Assembly (NCBI RefSeq): GCF_000226115.1
Contig: NC_016457.1
Location: forward strand, 4,650,001 to 4,714,000
Length of the DNA stretch: 64,000 nt
Source: Thermothielavioides terrestris NRRL 8126
Lineage: Eukaryota; Ascomycota; Sordariomycetes; Sordariales; Chaetomiaceae
Direction: 5' to 3'
Below the pieces are notes generated by a model that saw only the letters and a program-made list of their open reading frames with translations, was not told where the DNA came from and made no database searches. Within the stretch, counting starts at the first letter, position 1. The number at the start of each line of letters is the position of its first letter. This document shows positions 25,021 through 35,669 of the stretch, piece by piece. The position numbers and the translations under genes are program-made.

Positions 25021-25920
25021 TCACCTCGGGCGTGGCCCGCTGGGCAACCCTCCTCTAGGGCCGCTCGGCAGCCCATAGCCCCGCCCGCCGCTGGCCCCTC
25101 CACTCCCTCCTCCCATGCCCATGCCGCCGCCCGGGTAATCGAACCCTCCGTCCGCCCATGGAGCATTCGCGCTCATCACAGGCCGATCGTTGCGGCTCCC
25201 AGCCTGCGAGCCGTAGCCGCCATCACCACTCCCCCCGCTGCTCCCTCCACTGCCCCAGCCCCATCTGTTCCCTGACTGCGGCGGCGGCGGTTGTTGTTGT
25301 TGCGGCTGCTGCTGTCGCTGCGCCGCTGGCGGCTGGAACGGCCCGCCGGGGCTCGGACTCGTCGTTCTCGAGCCGCCCCATAACCGCTGCTTCAGTTTCT
25401 CCTGCGCACTCACGCCCGACGACCCGGTGCCGGCCGGGCTGAGCGCATCGCTCCTCCCGCTTCCGGGCGGCTGGTAGCTCCCCGCGCGCTGGCCCGCCAG
25501 CCCCGGCCGCTGTCCCGCATCGCCGGCGCCAGCAGCAAACGGATTCCGATTGCCCCCGAATTGGCCCTGCCTCTGCTGTCCCGCACCAGCGCTATTATTG
25601 CTGCTGCTGTTATCCCACAGACTGCTCAGTCCCCCACCGGCCCCTGGCTGCTGCTGCCCCTGCCCGCCGAAGCCTCCATACCGACTGCCGGCGCCTTGCG
25701 ACGCGGCGTAGACGGGCTGCGGCGGCGGCGGCGCCTTGGGGTCGGGCGGCAGCCAGCCCGGCAGCGGCTGGCCTTTCTCGGCATAGTAGGCGCGCAGCAC
25801 GCGGCACACCAGCGTGTCGTCGTCCGTGTCGCCGTCCGCCTCGCCGCCGAAGTAGGTGCGCTGGAGCTTGGAGATGTTGGACGACGCGTTCGTCAGCAGG
25901 TCCTTGTACCACGACGCCAT
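25021..25920 (-). CDS. Mso1-like protein with Sec1-binding N-terminus
   Basis: Single exon, 299 aa. Residues 1-60 are conserved (M-A-S-W-Y-K-D-L-L-T-N-A-S-S-N-I-S-K-L, then D-D-D-T-L-V-C-R-V-L-R-A-Y-Y and P-L-P-G-W-L-P) and match the Sec1-binding region of Mso1, a factor that helps the Sec1-SNARE complex in vesicle fusion at the plasma membrane. The rest is low complexity: Gly, Gln, Ser and Pro rich, with R-P-V-M-S-A-N-A-P-W as the only ordered-looking motif. I start at the ATG at 25920, where the conserved block begins, rather than at the in-frame ATG at 25950 that adds a 10-residue leader. Exocytic function is inferred from the N-terminal domain alone. Confidence 0.8.
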   Translation of the reverse strand: MASWYKDLLTNASSNISKLQRTYFGGEADGDTDDDTLVCRVLRAYYAEKGQPLPGWLPPDPKAPPPPQPVYAASQGAGSRYGGFGGQGQQQPGAGGGLSSLWDNSSSNNSAGAGQQRQGQFGGNRNPFAAGAGDAGQRPGLAGQRAGSYQPPGSGRSDALSPAGTGSSGVSAQEKLKQRLWGGSRTTSPSPGGPFQPPAAQRQQQPQQQQPPPPQSGNRWGWGSGGSSGGSGDGGYGSQAGSRNDRPVMSANAPWADGGFDYPGGGMGMGGGSGGASGGRGYGLPSGPRGGLPSGPRPR

Positions 25921-26861
25921 GGCGGGCGCGCGTTTCGTTGCTCCCTCCAATCTCCTTCTCAGGAGTTAATTGCCGGGTCGGCGGTACTGCTGTTCTCCGT
26001 GGTGGTTGTAAGAGAGTTTTGTGTTGCGCCCTGAAGGGGCTTGAATTGTTTCAGCAGCGGCGGGGTTGAACTGGAGGTCGGCTGGACTCGGGCGGTCTGG
26101 CTTTGCGGGTCTCTGGAGAATCGGGAATTAAATTGGAAGAGTCTGATATCCGAGACGCAAAATATACGAAATCACGAAGCCGTGCGCAGCCCGGGTATGA
26201 GTACGGCGACGCGACGCGATATGCGCTGGAAGAGAACATGTGTGGTGTCGGAGCGATGGTTGGAGCGCGGAGTTTGTCTTGGAGCTTCATATCCAATGCT
26301 TGGCCTACTGTGCGAAACACGGTGCGGATCTATCGACCTCGAAGCACGAAACCCCCCAGATTGCCCTTGAACGAGCGGAGACACAAGGAACTTGGCAACT
26401 GGTGACCTGACTTGCCGGACTTCAGCCTCAAAGACCTAGATCCGCTGGGTTACGACAGGCAATATACTCTATCCTTTGTATTAGCTTCGAGGCCAAAGGA
26501 TAGAGTTCCAAGGGCTCAACAAACCTCGCTCATCGCGCTTGATCCCCACAGGCCGATATGGGAAGTCAAGTGGCTCAAGCACAGGAGAAATGGCTTTAGC
26601 AGTGAATCCAGATAAATGGACGCTGCCTTGGCTACCCAATTATTTTCTCGCGGTTGGGCGCGTCTGTTTGACATGCTGGAGTAGTTGTCCCGTCTGGTCC
26701 AGGGCATCCGCTGTCTCAGTGTTCGAGAATCTACGCCAGGGGCGAAAATATGCTCCTCAACTGAAACCCCGGCTTCAATAACATCTAGGACGAGATCATA
26801 AACCCGCCCTCCCGATGATTTGGATGACAACCTAGCCAGCGCGATCAACTTCCCAAACAAC
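25921..26861. other. Intergenic, Mso1-like 5' / Mak16 3' flank
   Basis: About 0.9 kb with the Mso1-like promoter and the Mak16 downstream flank. It contains a perfect 13 bp inverted repeat at 26466-26506, listed separately. I see no gene. Confidence 0.5.
26466..26506. repeat. Perfect 13 bp inverted repeat (stem-loop)
   Basis: ACTCTATCCTTTG at 26466-26478 is matched exactly by its reverse complement CAAAGGATAGAGT at 26494-26506, with a 15-base loop. It lies about 350 bp downstream of the Mak16 stop codon and 550 bp upstream of the Mso1-like gene. It could be a hairpin, a small mobile-element remnant or a dimeric binding site. Confidence 0.8.
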
Positions 26862-28099
26862 CTAAAAATCAAGCACCCTTGCCCTCTCTCTTTCCACCTC
26901 CATCTCCTTCCGTTTGCGTGCTTTCGGCTTGACTGCGCGGCCTCTCTTGCGCTTGTCGCCCGCCTTGGCCTTCTTCTTGAGCACTTTCTCGTCATCCTCC
27001 TCGCTATCCTCCTCTTCATCATCATCCTCCTCATCGTCCTCGTCGTCCTCATCATCGTCTTCGCTAGCGAGCCAATCTTCAATGTCGGCGAGTTCTTCGT
27101 CGCTCTCATCAAAGTCGGATACATATTCCACAGCGCCAGCCTCTGAATCGTCCTCCTCCTTCAGTCCCTCTTTCTCGAGTTCCTCCTCTGCTTCCTCCTC
27201 GGACTCCTCTTCCATCTCGTCCTCGATGCCCTTGTCCATGTCTTTGTCGCGGACGCCTTGGCCCTCTGCCTCGAGGGCATTCAGCACCTTCTTCCAGATG
27301 TTGAGGTTGCAGTTCAGCGGCTGATCGCCGTACGCTCCCTGTCGCAACCTGTCGAGGAGTTCTCTCTCGATTGTCCGCTCCAGCTTCGCCGCCGCCAGGG
27401 CCTTGCGCTCTCTGGCCTCTTCCCTGTGCTTGATCTTGGGCGCCATCTTAGGGACCAGCTTCTCACCCAGCCTGGCTTCCTCCGCGGCTATCCTGCGCAT
27501 CCGCGCCGCCACCTGGACGAGCCGTGTAAGACGTTGCTTGCATTTGTGCAGCAGGAACTTCGGAAAGTACTGGAGGCGTTGCTCGATTTGCTGGAGCGCT
27601 TCTTGGTAGTTCTTGGACAGCTTGATCTTCTCCCACCATTTCGCCGGCATGTGCGAGCGTTCGATCTGACCGACATGTCCCATTAGCAAGTGCAGCAGCG
27701 CCACGCTGGTTCAGAACCGGGGAACCCACCGTCCTGATGTAGAGATAGATAGTCCCTTTGGGCGACGTCCTCACCGTTGCATACCGGCTGTTGGCGAGGG
27801 GGCAACTTTGCCGGTTGCACAGACCGCTGACCTATCCAGTGTTTCAGCAAACAGTCGCCACGGCATATCGGGGGAGGCGGCATACTGAATACTCATTTCG
27901 GCAGAAGTTGTTGCCTTTGGTAGTTCTAATCGATGTTAGGACGTGCAGCCGGGAGGCGATGCAGCCATGTGGAATGCCTACTTGAGCTTAAAGGCACAGA
28001 ATTGCTCTGCCACCAGTGTTAGCATCACAAGCGAATGCATTGCGGTGGGAAGAAGGCCTGCTCACGGTTTATGATCTGCCATACGATTTCGTCAGACAT
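26862..28099 (-). CDS. mak16: Mak16, pre-60S ribosome assembly factor
   Basis: Nucleolar protein needed for 60S subunit maturation (binds the Rpf1/Nsa1 module). Five minus-strand exons: 28099-28066, 28006-27982, 27925-27886, 27831-27730 and 27665-26862; 334 aa. The first four short exons rebuild the diagnostic N-terminus: [38 protein letters not shown] and I-Y-L-Y-I-R-T-I-E-R, including the conserved cysteines. Exon 5 holds [16 protein letters not shown] and K-C-K-Q-R-L-T-R-L, then a long Glu/Asp tract and a basic K-R-K tail (nucleolar localisation). All four introns have GT-AG ends. A single-frame reading would miss the first 66 residues. Confidence 0.95.
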
Positions 28100-28450
28100 G
28101 TCGGGCCTTCTTGGTTATGGCAACGTGATGGTATTAAGTAACTCGGCACTGCTGTAAGGTCGTCTCGATGCGAACCATTTCAGTGGAGGGGCCAGCCACG
28201 ACAGTTCTTCAGAAATTTTGGGATCCAGAAGTTTTGGTCCAGGGTCGGCTGCTCCAAGCAATCCTTATCTTATCTTAGTGTTGCTTGGCTAGCTGGTCCA
28301 GCCAACCACCGGCTGCAGATGGTCCTCCAGCAGCTCCTGAGCTCCGGCACGGGCTTTGCTTTGCGCTGGGACAACAACCTGGAATAGCTCCTTCATGCGG
28401 AAGCCTTCCTTCTCAAGCATTGCCCAGCTCTCCAGTCGTGGCTCAGGCCG
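28100..28450. promoter_or_regulatory. Divergent promoter region, Mak16 / Mss1
   Basis: 351 bp shared by two divergent housekeeping genes. No TATA box is evident; there is a duplicated ATCTTATCTTA stretch near 28265. Confidence 0.45.
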
Positions 28451-30284
28451 ATGTTTTGCTATGCGCTGAGGAGAGTTCCAATCTGGCCTTTGCAGGATCT
28501 CAGAACCTCCCTCGCTCTTCTCACTCGCCGCGGACAGGCCTTCCAATCCCGGCGCTTTTATCATTCGAGCAGGAGAGGCCATGCCCCAGTCAGCGGCACG
28601 CCTCTCATCAACAATGACACCATCTACGCCCTTTCGTCAGGCGCTGGGAGGGCAGGCATTGCCGTGGTTCGCATTTCTGGGCCTGGCTGTCTAGATGTAT
28701 GCTTTACTTATTTTCCTCGGTTTATGGCGCGATCGCTGACACGCTGCAGGTCTACAAAGCCCTGTGTCCAAGCAAGCCTCCGCCAGCCCCTAGGTACGCA
28801 GGAGTGAGGACACTCTATGAACCTGGGTCGGTCGGCGCGTCTCAGCCGAACGTGGTGGACACCGATGCTCTTGTTCTTCATTTCCCCAGCCCCAAGACGG
28901 TGACCGGCGAGGACGTGCTTGAGCTCCATGTCCACGGGGGGCCAGCGACTGTGAAGGCCGTGCTATCCGCTATCCGGAAATGCTCATCGTCATCCAAGAT
29001 TCGCTATGCCGAGCCCGGCGAATTCACGAGGCGGGCCTTCCTGAATGGTCGTCTAGACCTCGCCCAGGTGGAGTCGCTGGGCGACACGCTGGCGGCCGAG
29101 ACCGAGCATCAACGACGAGCCGCTGTTCGGGGCACCTCGGGTGTTCTTGGGAAGACCTATGACAGCTGGCGTGAGCAGTTGCTGCTCGCTCGTGGAGAGA
29201 TCGAGGCCCTCATTGACTTCTCGGAGGATCAGCATTTCGACGAATCGCCGGCTGAGCTCCTGACTAACGTTACCAAGCTTGTTGAGAGCATGCTCAACTC
29301 GATTCAATTGCACAAACTCGGCAGTCAACGGAGCGAATTGCTTCGAAATGGAATCCGCATAGCGCTGCTCGGTCCGCCCAATGTCGGGAAAAGCTCGCTA
29401 ATGAACCAGATCGTTGGTCGCGAAGCGTCGATTGTCTCCGCTGAAGCAGGCACCACAAGGGACATTGTTGAAGCAAGTCTCGACATCCGAGGTTACCTTT
29501 GCTCCTTCGCAGACACTGCTGGAATCCGGACGAAGACGGCAGAAGATGTTTGTAATCCCGACGGAACGCCGGCGTCCGCCGTCGGCGCTATCGAACAGGA
29601 GGGTATCCGGAGAGCGCGACAGAAGGCCTTGGATTCAGATGTCATCATCGTGCTAGGGTCCGTCGAACCGGCGAACGCCGGCGGTCATCGGATAAGCTAC
29701 GACGCTGAGACGCTCCAATTAGCTGCAGGTGCACAGCAGTGCCTCGTTGCGGTCAACAAGGCTGACCTGGTGAGCCCGGAGGCACTCAAGTTGCTTATTC
29801 AAGATTTCAAATCCTCGGCCTTGGCGGCCATCGAGGGTCTGCGCGATGCAGAGCCGCTCGCCATATCCTGCAGGGCTGCCATGTCACCATCAGCTGCAGG
29901 ACTAGCCGACCCGGGCGGCATACATGAGCTCACAGAGAAACTGGCCCAGTCATTCGCCAACCTGACTTCGGTGCCGAGTGACATGCAGCATCTCCTCGGT
30001 GTAACCGAACGACAGAACCAGCTGCTTTCCGAGTGCGAACGCCACCTCCTAGACTTCATGGCCGAGGCAAAAAAGAGCGGCGCGTATGACGAGCCAGATG
30101 TGGTCCTTGCGGCAGAGCACTTGCGCCTTGCCGCTGTCCAACTTGCTTCGATTACGGGGCGCGGCGAGTCCGGAGACGTGGAAGATGTCCTGGGTGTCAT
30201 TTTTGAGAAGTAAAGTGTCTCTCCTCACAAATTCGACGCACAAGTTGCTAACAAGAAGCTGTTAGATTTTGTGTTGGAAAATGA
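28451..30284 (+). CDS. mss1: Mitochondrial tRNA-modification GTPase Mss1 (TrmE/MnmE family)
   Basis: With its partner Mto1 it modifies wobble U34 of mitochondrial tRNAs. Exons 28451-28696, 28750-30209 and 30266-30284; 574 aa. The N-terminus is Arg-rich and presequence-like. It is followed by the folate-binding domain (D-T-I-Y-A-L-S-S-G-A-G-R-A-G-I-A-V-V-R-I-S-G; G-E-D-V-L-E-L-H-V-H-G-G), then the G domain with G1 G-P-P-N-V-G-K-S-S near 290, G3 D-T-A-G near 337 and G4 N-K-A-D near 418. The frame otherwise stops at I-F-E-K; donor GTAAAG, branch GCTAAC and acceptor GTTAG lead to a 19-nt last exon that adds F-C-V-G-K. This is the family's essential C-terminal C-x-G-K motif, so I am confident that the tiny exon is real. 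Confidence 0.95.
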
Positions 30285-30697
30285 TAGTGTAACAATAGCT
30301 GTTGTACAACATGACCCAAGCCCGCCAACCAGTTCACCCGCCTAGCAGCCTACTCAACAAGAAATGAAACCCGCCCATTCTATCCGATAGCCCCGCAGAC
30401 TGTGAAATCTCTCCAGCGCAGGGGAGTGCAACCCAACCGTTCGCCCTCCATTGACGCCTGCCCATCTATAAATGCAAAAAGGAAAAGCACAGTCCGTTCG
30501 TTGACAAATCCCAAGATGCATGCCAAAGAGCCAGCTTGCGCCGGATAGGAATCTTGACAAAGAAAATCCGAAGAAGCAATAGGAAACCGCGGCGTTGTCG
30601 CGCGCCTGGGCTGAGCTACGAGGAGCTCAAGGGTGCTCTAAGCGTTGACAGAAAGGAAACGGCGTGCCCGAGAGTCGGGCGGAGGCGGAGAAGGCCT
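30285..30697. other. Convergent 3' region, Mss1 / small repeat gene
   Basis: 413 bp between the Mss1 stop and the stop of the minus-strand small gene. Nothing recognisable beyond the two 3' flanks. Confidence 0.5.
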
Positions 30698-30981
30698 TTA
30701 GTGCTGCTTGTTCTCCTCGTCATCGTCCTTGTCATCCCTGCTTGAGGATCAGCTTATACCCCCCCTTGAGGCCGTGTTGGTTTCGAGCAGGCTCACTTGT
30801 TGTAGCCGGCGCGGCCATAGTTGCGCATCTTGTTCTCCTCCTCGTCGTCCTTGTCGTCCCTGCTTCGGGGTCAGCGCCGGCTCCTTGCGGCTATCAGACT
30901 TGGCAGGGGTCTCAACTTGTTGTAGCCCGAACGGCCGTAGTTGACGGGGCAGCTGGTGATGAAGAAAGCGGTGGCAGCCAT
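30698..30981 (-). CDS. Small charged repeat protein, 55 aa, three exons
   Basis: Unrecognised family. Exons on the minus strand: 30981-30917, 30859-30797 and 30737-30698; introns 57 and 59 bp. The protein starts M-A-A-T-A-F-F-I-T-S-C-P-V and then carries two copies of N-Y-G-R-(S/A)-G-Y-N-K-D-D-K-D-D, each followed by an acidic E-E-N-K stretch, ending Q-H. Both introns are phase 2 and cut the unit at the same Lys codon (AA|G), and both end in GCTGA(C/T)CC...AAGCAG, so exon and intron were duplicated together. A clear TATA box (31176-31169) and a CA-rich leader with (CAA) runs precede the ATG, as in strongly inducible fungal genes. Intron 1 has a weak donor (GTTGAG). The model rests on splice logic and internal repetition, not on a recognised homolog; a stress-related role is only a guess. 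Confidence 0.7.
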
Positions 30982-31168
30982 TTCGAAGGTTGAGGTTGAG
31001 GTTTAGGTCGAGCTTGGAAGCGAGGCTTGCTGCGAGGTGGTTGTTGTTGGAGTGTGGGTTGGTGTGGATGTTGGTGAGTGAGGCCCTTGAAGCTGGATGC
31101 TTGAGTTGTCGAGTTGTGCTGCTGATGCTGATGAGGAAAAGAGACTCCAATCCGGGACAGAACGGGGT

Positions 31169-31176
31169 CTTATATA
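31169..31176 (-). promoter_or_regulatory. TATA box of the small repeat-protein gene
   Basis: TATATAAG on the minus strand, 188 bp upstream of the start codon at 30981. The intervening leader is rich in C and A (CCAACAACAACCACC-type runs), typical of 5' UTRs of highly expressed fungal genes. Confidence 0.65.
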
Positions 31177-31226
31177 GAAACCGAGGAGGAGGTACGGCCA
31201 CGGCCCGCACCGACTTCCTGCTCCCT

Positions 31227-31255
31227 CATCGCCAACCCCCTTTCGGTTGGCGATG
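31227..31255. repeat. Perfect 10 bp inverted repeat upstream of the TATA box
   Basis: CATCGCCAAC and its exact reverse complement GTTGGCGATG are separated by nine bases (CCCCTTTCG). It sits about 50 bp upstream of the small gene's TATA box on the minus strand, so it could be an operator-like dimeric binding site. Confidence 0.75.
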
Positions 31256-34200
31256 TGTCTGGCGTAGGCGGCGATGCCTTGGGGGCCGCCAAATCCGGAA
31301 TCATGACATGAGGCGGCTCTTCCTCTCGTCTCTACCCAATCTCACATATCTCGAAGGCATACCGGGTGTTGCAAGGATGCTTGGAGACCCAGGATCTTAC
31401 AAAGCACACCCCCAAGATGTGAGCAGGTGTGACTCGTTTCTGTACGATGGGCCCGAGTCCTGGGACCAGCGGCGAGAACCGGGAGGAAGAGCAAATCCCG
31501 GATTCGACTGGAACCACGATACTGCCAACGGGGTTCGGGGTCAAAATTGGCACAAGTGCAGCAGTGCCTCTCTCCACTACACGACGGGAGGAGGTGCGGC
31601 CGCTTGGGCATGCATGTGATTGGCCCGAGTTCCGCGGCGCTTGTCGTGACCTGAGGAAACGGCATTGGGGGCTGGAGAAGGTTCCGTAGGGCTGAGTGAG
31701 CTGCAAGCCTCAGCCAACTTTGATGGATGCCTGGATGCCGGTGTACGCAGTAAGCGACAGCCGGATCGCACAAACGTCTGGGCGGAGCCGCTCGGTTGCA
31801 GCGCCTCGAGACGACATTCGCCTCCGCCCATCCGGCCCGTTGTCTTGCTGACTGTCGCCGAGTCCAGGCACCAGGTTTTCTCCTGCTTTCCGTGGAAGCC
31901 AGGCCTTCAGCTTTGTTTTTTACTCTCCCCGTATCGAGCGACACCCCCGGCCGCCGCATCTCACTCGCCCTCCCGGATCGCTACTGGGTTTAGTCATCAT
32001 GCCGATCGAGAATGGAAACACGCAGCCAACAGCACTGACAACTCAGTTCCCGGCCAAGTGGTAGCGGACCCTGCGCCGCCGGCCGATCCGGAAACACCCA
32101 CGGCCCACGCAGGTTCCTGCAAGGTTCACGTGTTTGGACCAACCATTAACAGATGTCGCTCAGTCACCTGAGTCAACTTGGCCCCTCAGCCCAGTCATTC
32201 CCGGGTTCTCTCTGTGCCGGAGGACCACGCGCTCCGAGAAACCTGGATGCGAACCGGTAGGAACAGGTATCCATATCCAAGGGGGCTATGTATGGTGTCC
32301 ATCGTGGCGGGGTCTTTCAGCCCGTTCTGCTGCCAAAGCTGTGCCAGGCCTCGAGGATGTGTGAGACCCAGCTCCTCGGTTCCTGCCCGTCCCGGCAACC
32401 GCTGCCAGGTTCTTGCATTCCCGTGCCGCATGTCACGCGCCAGGCAGCGGACAACTTCGGACGGACAGGGCGGTTCACCGAAATGTCGCAACCCGTGCTA
32501 TTCCGGGCTCATCACAAATGCCTTTCGCTCTGTCAGCGACATGCTATCTCACTTTCGCCAGAGCTCATCACCGGTGAGAGTTCTTGTTCTTTCAAGAAAC
32601 TGCCGTAACTGGCACCATCCCCAATCATCACGGAGTACGCCGACGACCGCTTACTGTGGTTGACCGGGGCGCATCTCGCCTCTTGCACGGCCTGGGCCAA
32701 AGGAAGCGGCGTTGAACCTGCCAAGCGCTCGGGACCTGGTGCGGTCCCGCGCGGAAGCATTGCCGAACATCAAGGCCTTCACAGGGGGAGAGTCCCCGGA
32801 GAGGAAGCGCGGGCCCAACCTTAGTGTCCGTCCGTCACATCTGTTTCCTGGCTGCCGGTATCGCCGATGTGACCGTGCCCTAGCGCTTTGTGACTTGTTT
32901 GAGCCTATTTTCAGGGCATCACTGTCGTGGCACACACCCCCTCGGGAGGAAGAGGGGTGGATGTGAGGGTGGTACAATAGGGTTTGCGAGCCCGTCTGCT
33001 GGGCTGCGCTTGCGGCTCTTGTTTGCCACTCACGCGATGCCTGTGCGATGCGAGATGTGATGAAAGGCGGCTGCCTTGGGAACCATTGCCGGGCGCCGCC
33101 ACGTGCGGTCCAGCATCTTTGAAACCACAGGGCTGGATGCCCCCCCCCCGCGTTCGCTGGCTCGTTGGGCCCCTCTTGGGTCCGACCTCTGACTGCCGCT
33201 AAGGTTCAATGTTAGCTTGAATACCTTTCCTACGGAATCGCGGCGGGACCGTTGCGTGCTTGGCGTGTGGAGGAGGCCGGCTCGGGTTCCTGGGACAGCT
33301 CGACACGAGCCCGCATCGAGCTTAGGGCTGTTCCAAGCTGCCATTCAAGCCTCGGAATAGCCTCGTCTATCAGCGCTGCTGCGAGGCGTGTCAGCTTCTA
33401 AGCTTACCCAACCAATCCCCTTGGTCTACCAAAAGCGCAACAAACCTATCTCGGCGCGCAGTTTGAGATCTTGCCCACCACGCGTTACTCATGTGGTTTT
33501 CGGACCGAACTGTTGTGTAACAGTTCTCCTCGCCGTCCCCAAGACGCCCTCCTGGTTGAAACGGCCGCCTGGGATTTCATCCGCGCCGCTTGGGAACGTC
33601 AAGGCTGCGGTTGAGCTGTCAGAAGCAGCTGAAAAGCAGCGATTGGGCCGTTCGTTCAGTTGCTGTTGTCTTGTTGCAGTTCCTCAAAGCCGTTGACGTC
33701 GATCAGCCCAGGCCACTGAACTGGCTGATCGCCACGATAACAAAGCGCACCTTTCTATCTTCAACAAGGAGTTGCTTCCCTGGCCGCACTGCTCACTCAT
33801 CGACAGCTGGAGAGGAGAGAATGCGCGGTCAGCTACGCAGGCCGAACCGGGTTCCCGTTTCAACAGACGCAGGTTGCCGTGAGAGGTGGTTTGCAGCCCA
33901 TCTCAAAGTTGCTGTAGGACCGTGCCCACCAACGCGCATTCGCTGCCAACCACCAAGGGTACCTGTAGGCATGCGGTGTGGGGTTCAAAAGGGATAGGGA
34001 AGTCGAGGGATTGGTGTTGCATTCTGTGATGGTGCCGCTGCATACTGCGGTAAGGCAGGCTGGCGGCCAGCAGAGACGGGGTGGTTTGCGCTGGTCGGTT
34101 ATAAAGCGAGAGCTCTAAGCTGAGAACCCCGCCGAAGCTAGAATTGGTCTCACCTTGAAAGACTTTTCTAGACAGCGAAGGTGAGTGTTACGGAGCGTGC

Positions 34201-35669
34201 TGACAGCAAGTAATGGAGAGCAGGCTGAAGATGCTGGACGGGAGGATGGCGGAGTTTGGCTTCCTCGCTACCATTAATACCTCCATGGTACCTAACCAAC
34301 CGAGAGTCCACCAATTCTGGATCTGAAACTGGCGGTGAGGTGGTAGCGCAACTAACTGCTGTTCAAACCCTGTGGCTCTGAGACATCAGGTAGTACTGAA
34401 GAGGTATGCGCAGAAGAGAACCAGCAAGTGGACTTTCAGTACGGTATGTACTGCGTATCTTGTTTTCCGCCCCTGGTATCTCCACCATATGGCACACCAT
34501 TCTTGGTTTCTTTTTCTGCATACCGTATCTTTGGCACACATCGACCTGCACAGTACGGAGTCACCCAAGGACCTGAGTGGCTGTTGACGCTTCCCACTCA
34601 CGAGAAAAAGAACACCAGCCACAGCTGGTGTAAGTCATCGCCACAGGCTATGCTACTCCACACAGTGCGAAGTTACTGTGCGCACAAAGCGTAACTGTGT
34701 TGCAGAGCTTGGGCCGCTCGCAGCAATTTCCCACCACTGGGTTGGGGGTTTCTGTGGTTCCTGAATGAGCCTCTTTTCCAACTGGAGCTCTATTCCCCTT
34801 CACGCCCGACGAGAGAGAGCCGCCCTTTTTGACCCTGTGGCCTTGATGATGGCCAGTGTTTGCGGTTGACAAACTCCAAGTCACTCATTGACCCCCCAGT
34901 CCAACCTTCTTCACTTCTTTGGCCCTCTTTGGTCTCTTGGGAACCGGCGTCGCGTTGGCCCAGTCGGTGCGTGTGCAAGTCTCGTTGTCTTGTTTGCTGG
35001 GTTCCGCATCGGTTCGATTTTCGAGCTCCACCGCCAAACTGCCCAGGCTCAAGGAACCCCCCAGCTTTCTGGTGTCAGCCAGCCAAGCAAGAGAAGAGAG
35101 ACGGGAGGGCTGCTGCAATTGTTGTGGAGCCCCTCCTTGGTCGCCCTTTCACGATGCCGAGTAAGTGAACCGTTTGTATCTTGCATGCTCTCTTGCCCAT
35201 CCAAGTCTTCTTTCTGTCGCTGCCCCGCCGGTCCCGCCCTCCGCTGCTGCAACTGCGACTGTCGCGACACGCACACGTGGGCCCCGACCTAGAGTGTTCG
35301 CACCCTTTCAACTTCGCGTGACAAAAAGCCATCCGAACGTTTTTTTGTTGTTGCGCTGCCCGCTGAGCCAGTCTGTCTTAAGCTGGCGCGACACCTTTGG
35401 CTGCACCTCCCCAAACCACATATATCCCACCGTTCCCCCTCCGTTGTCAAAAAGCCTTCCTTGCGCCAACCGCCGTGTGCATGCTACCACACTACATGGA
35501 CTGTGGGCGACGCTTGCCTTGGATGTGACCGGTCGTGTGGAGGAACTGGCGATTGCGTGTGTTGCGCTTTGGAGCTCAGAGAGGCTGCGTGGGCGCTTGG
35601 TGCTCGCTGGATCTGGACTCGCTGCGCCGTCGTTAGGCACCTGCTGGAGCGATTGACACTGACGCGGAC
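31256..35669. other. 4.4 kb gene-poor interval upstream of Mkt1
   Basis: No frame with a recognisable domain or exon chain. Its right end is the Mkt1 promoter and 5' UTR (pyrimidine-rich, with CATATATCCC near 35420). It also holds a short CACCAGC/GCTGGTG inverted repeat at 34613-34630 and several TACGGAGT-type motifs near 34440-34560. I see nothing else to support. Confidence 0.45.

Noticed and set aside
25130..25150. GGTTCGA-type tRNA B box on the minus strand
   Set aside because: It lies inside the Mso1-like coding sequence (G-G-F-D-Y) and no A box or cloverleaf can be drawn. No other convincing tRNA was found in the window.
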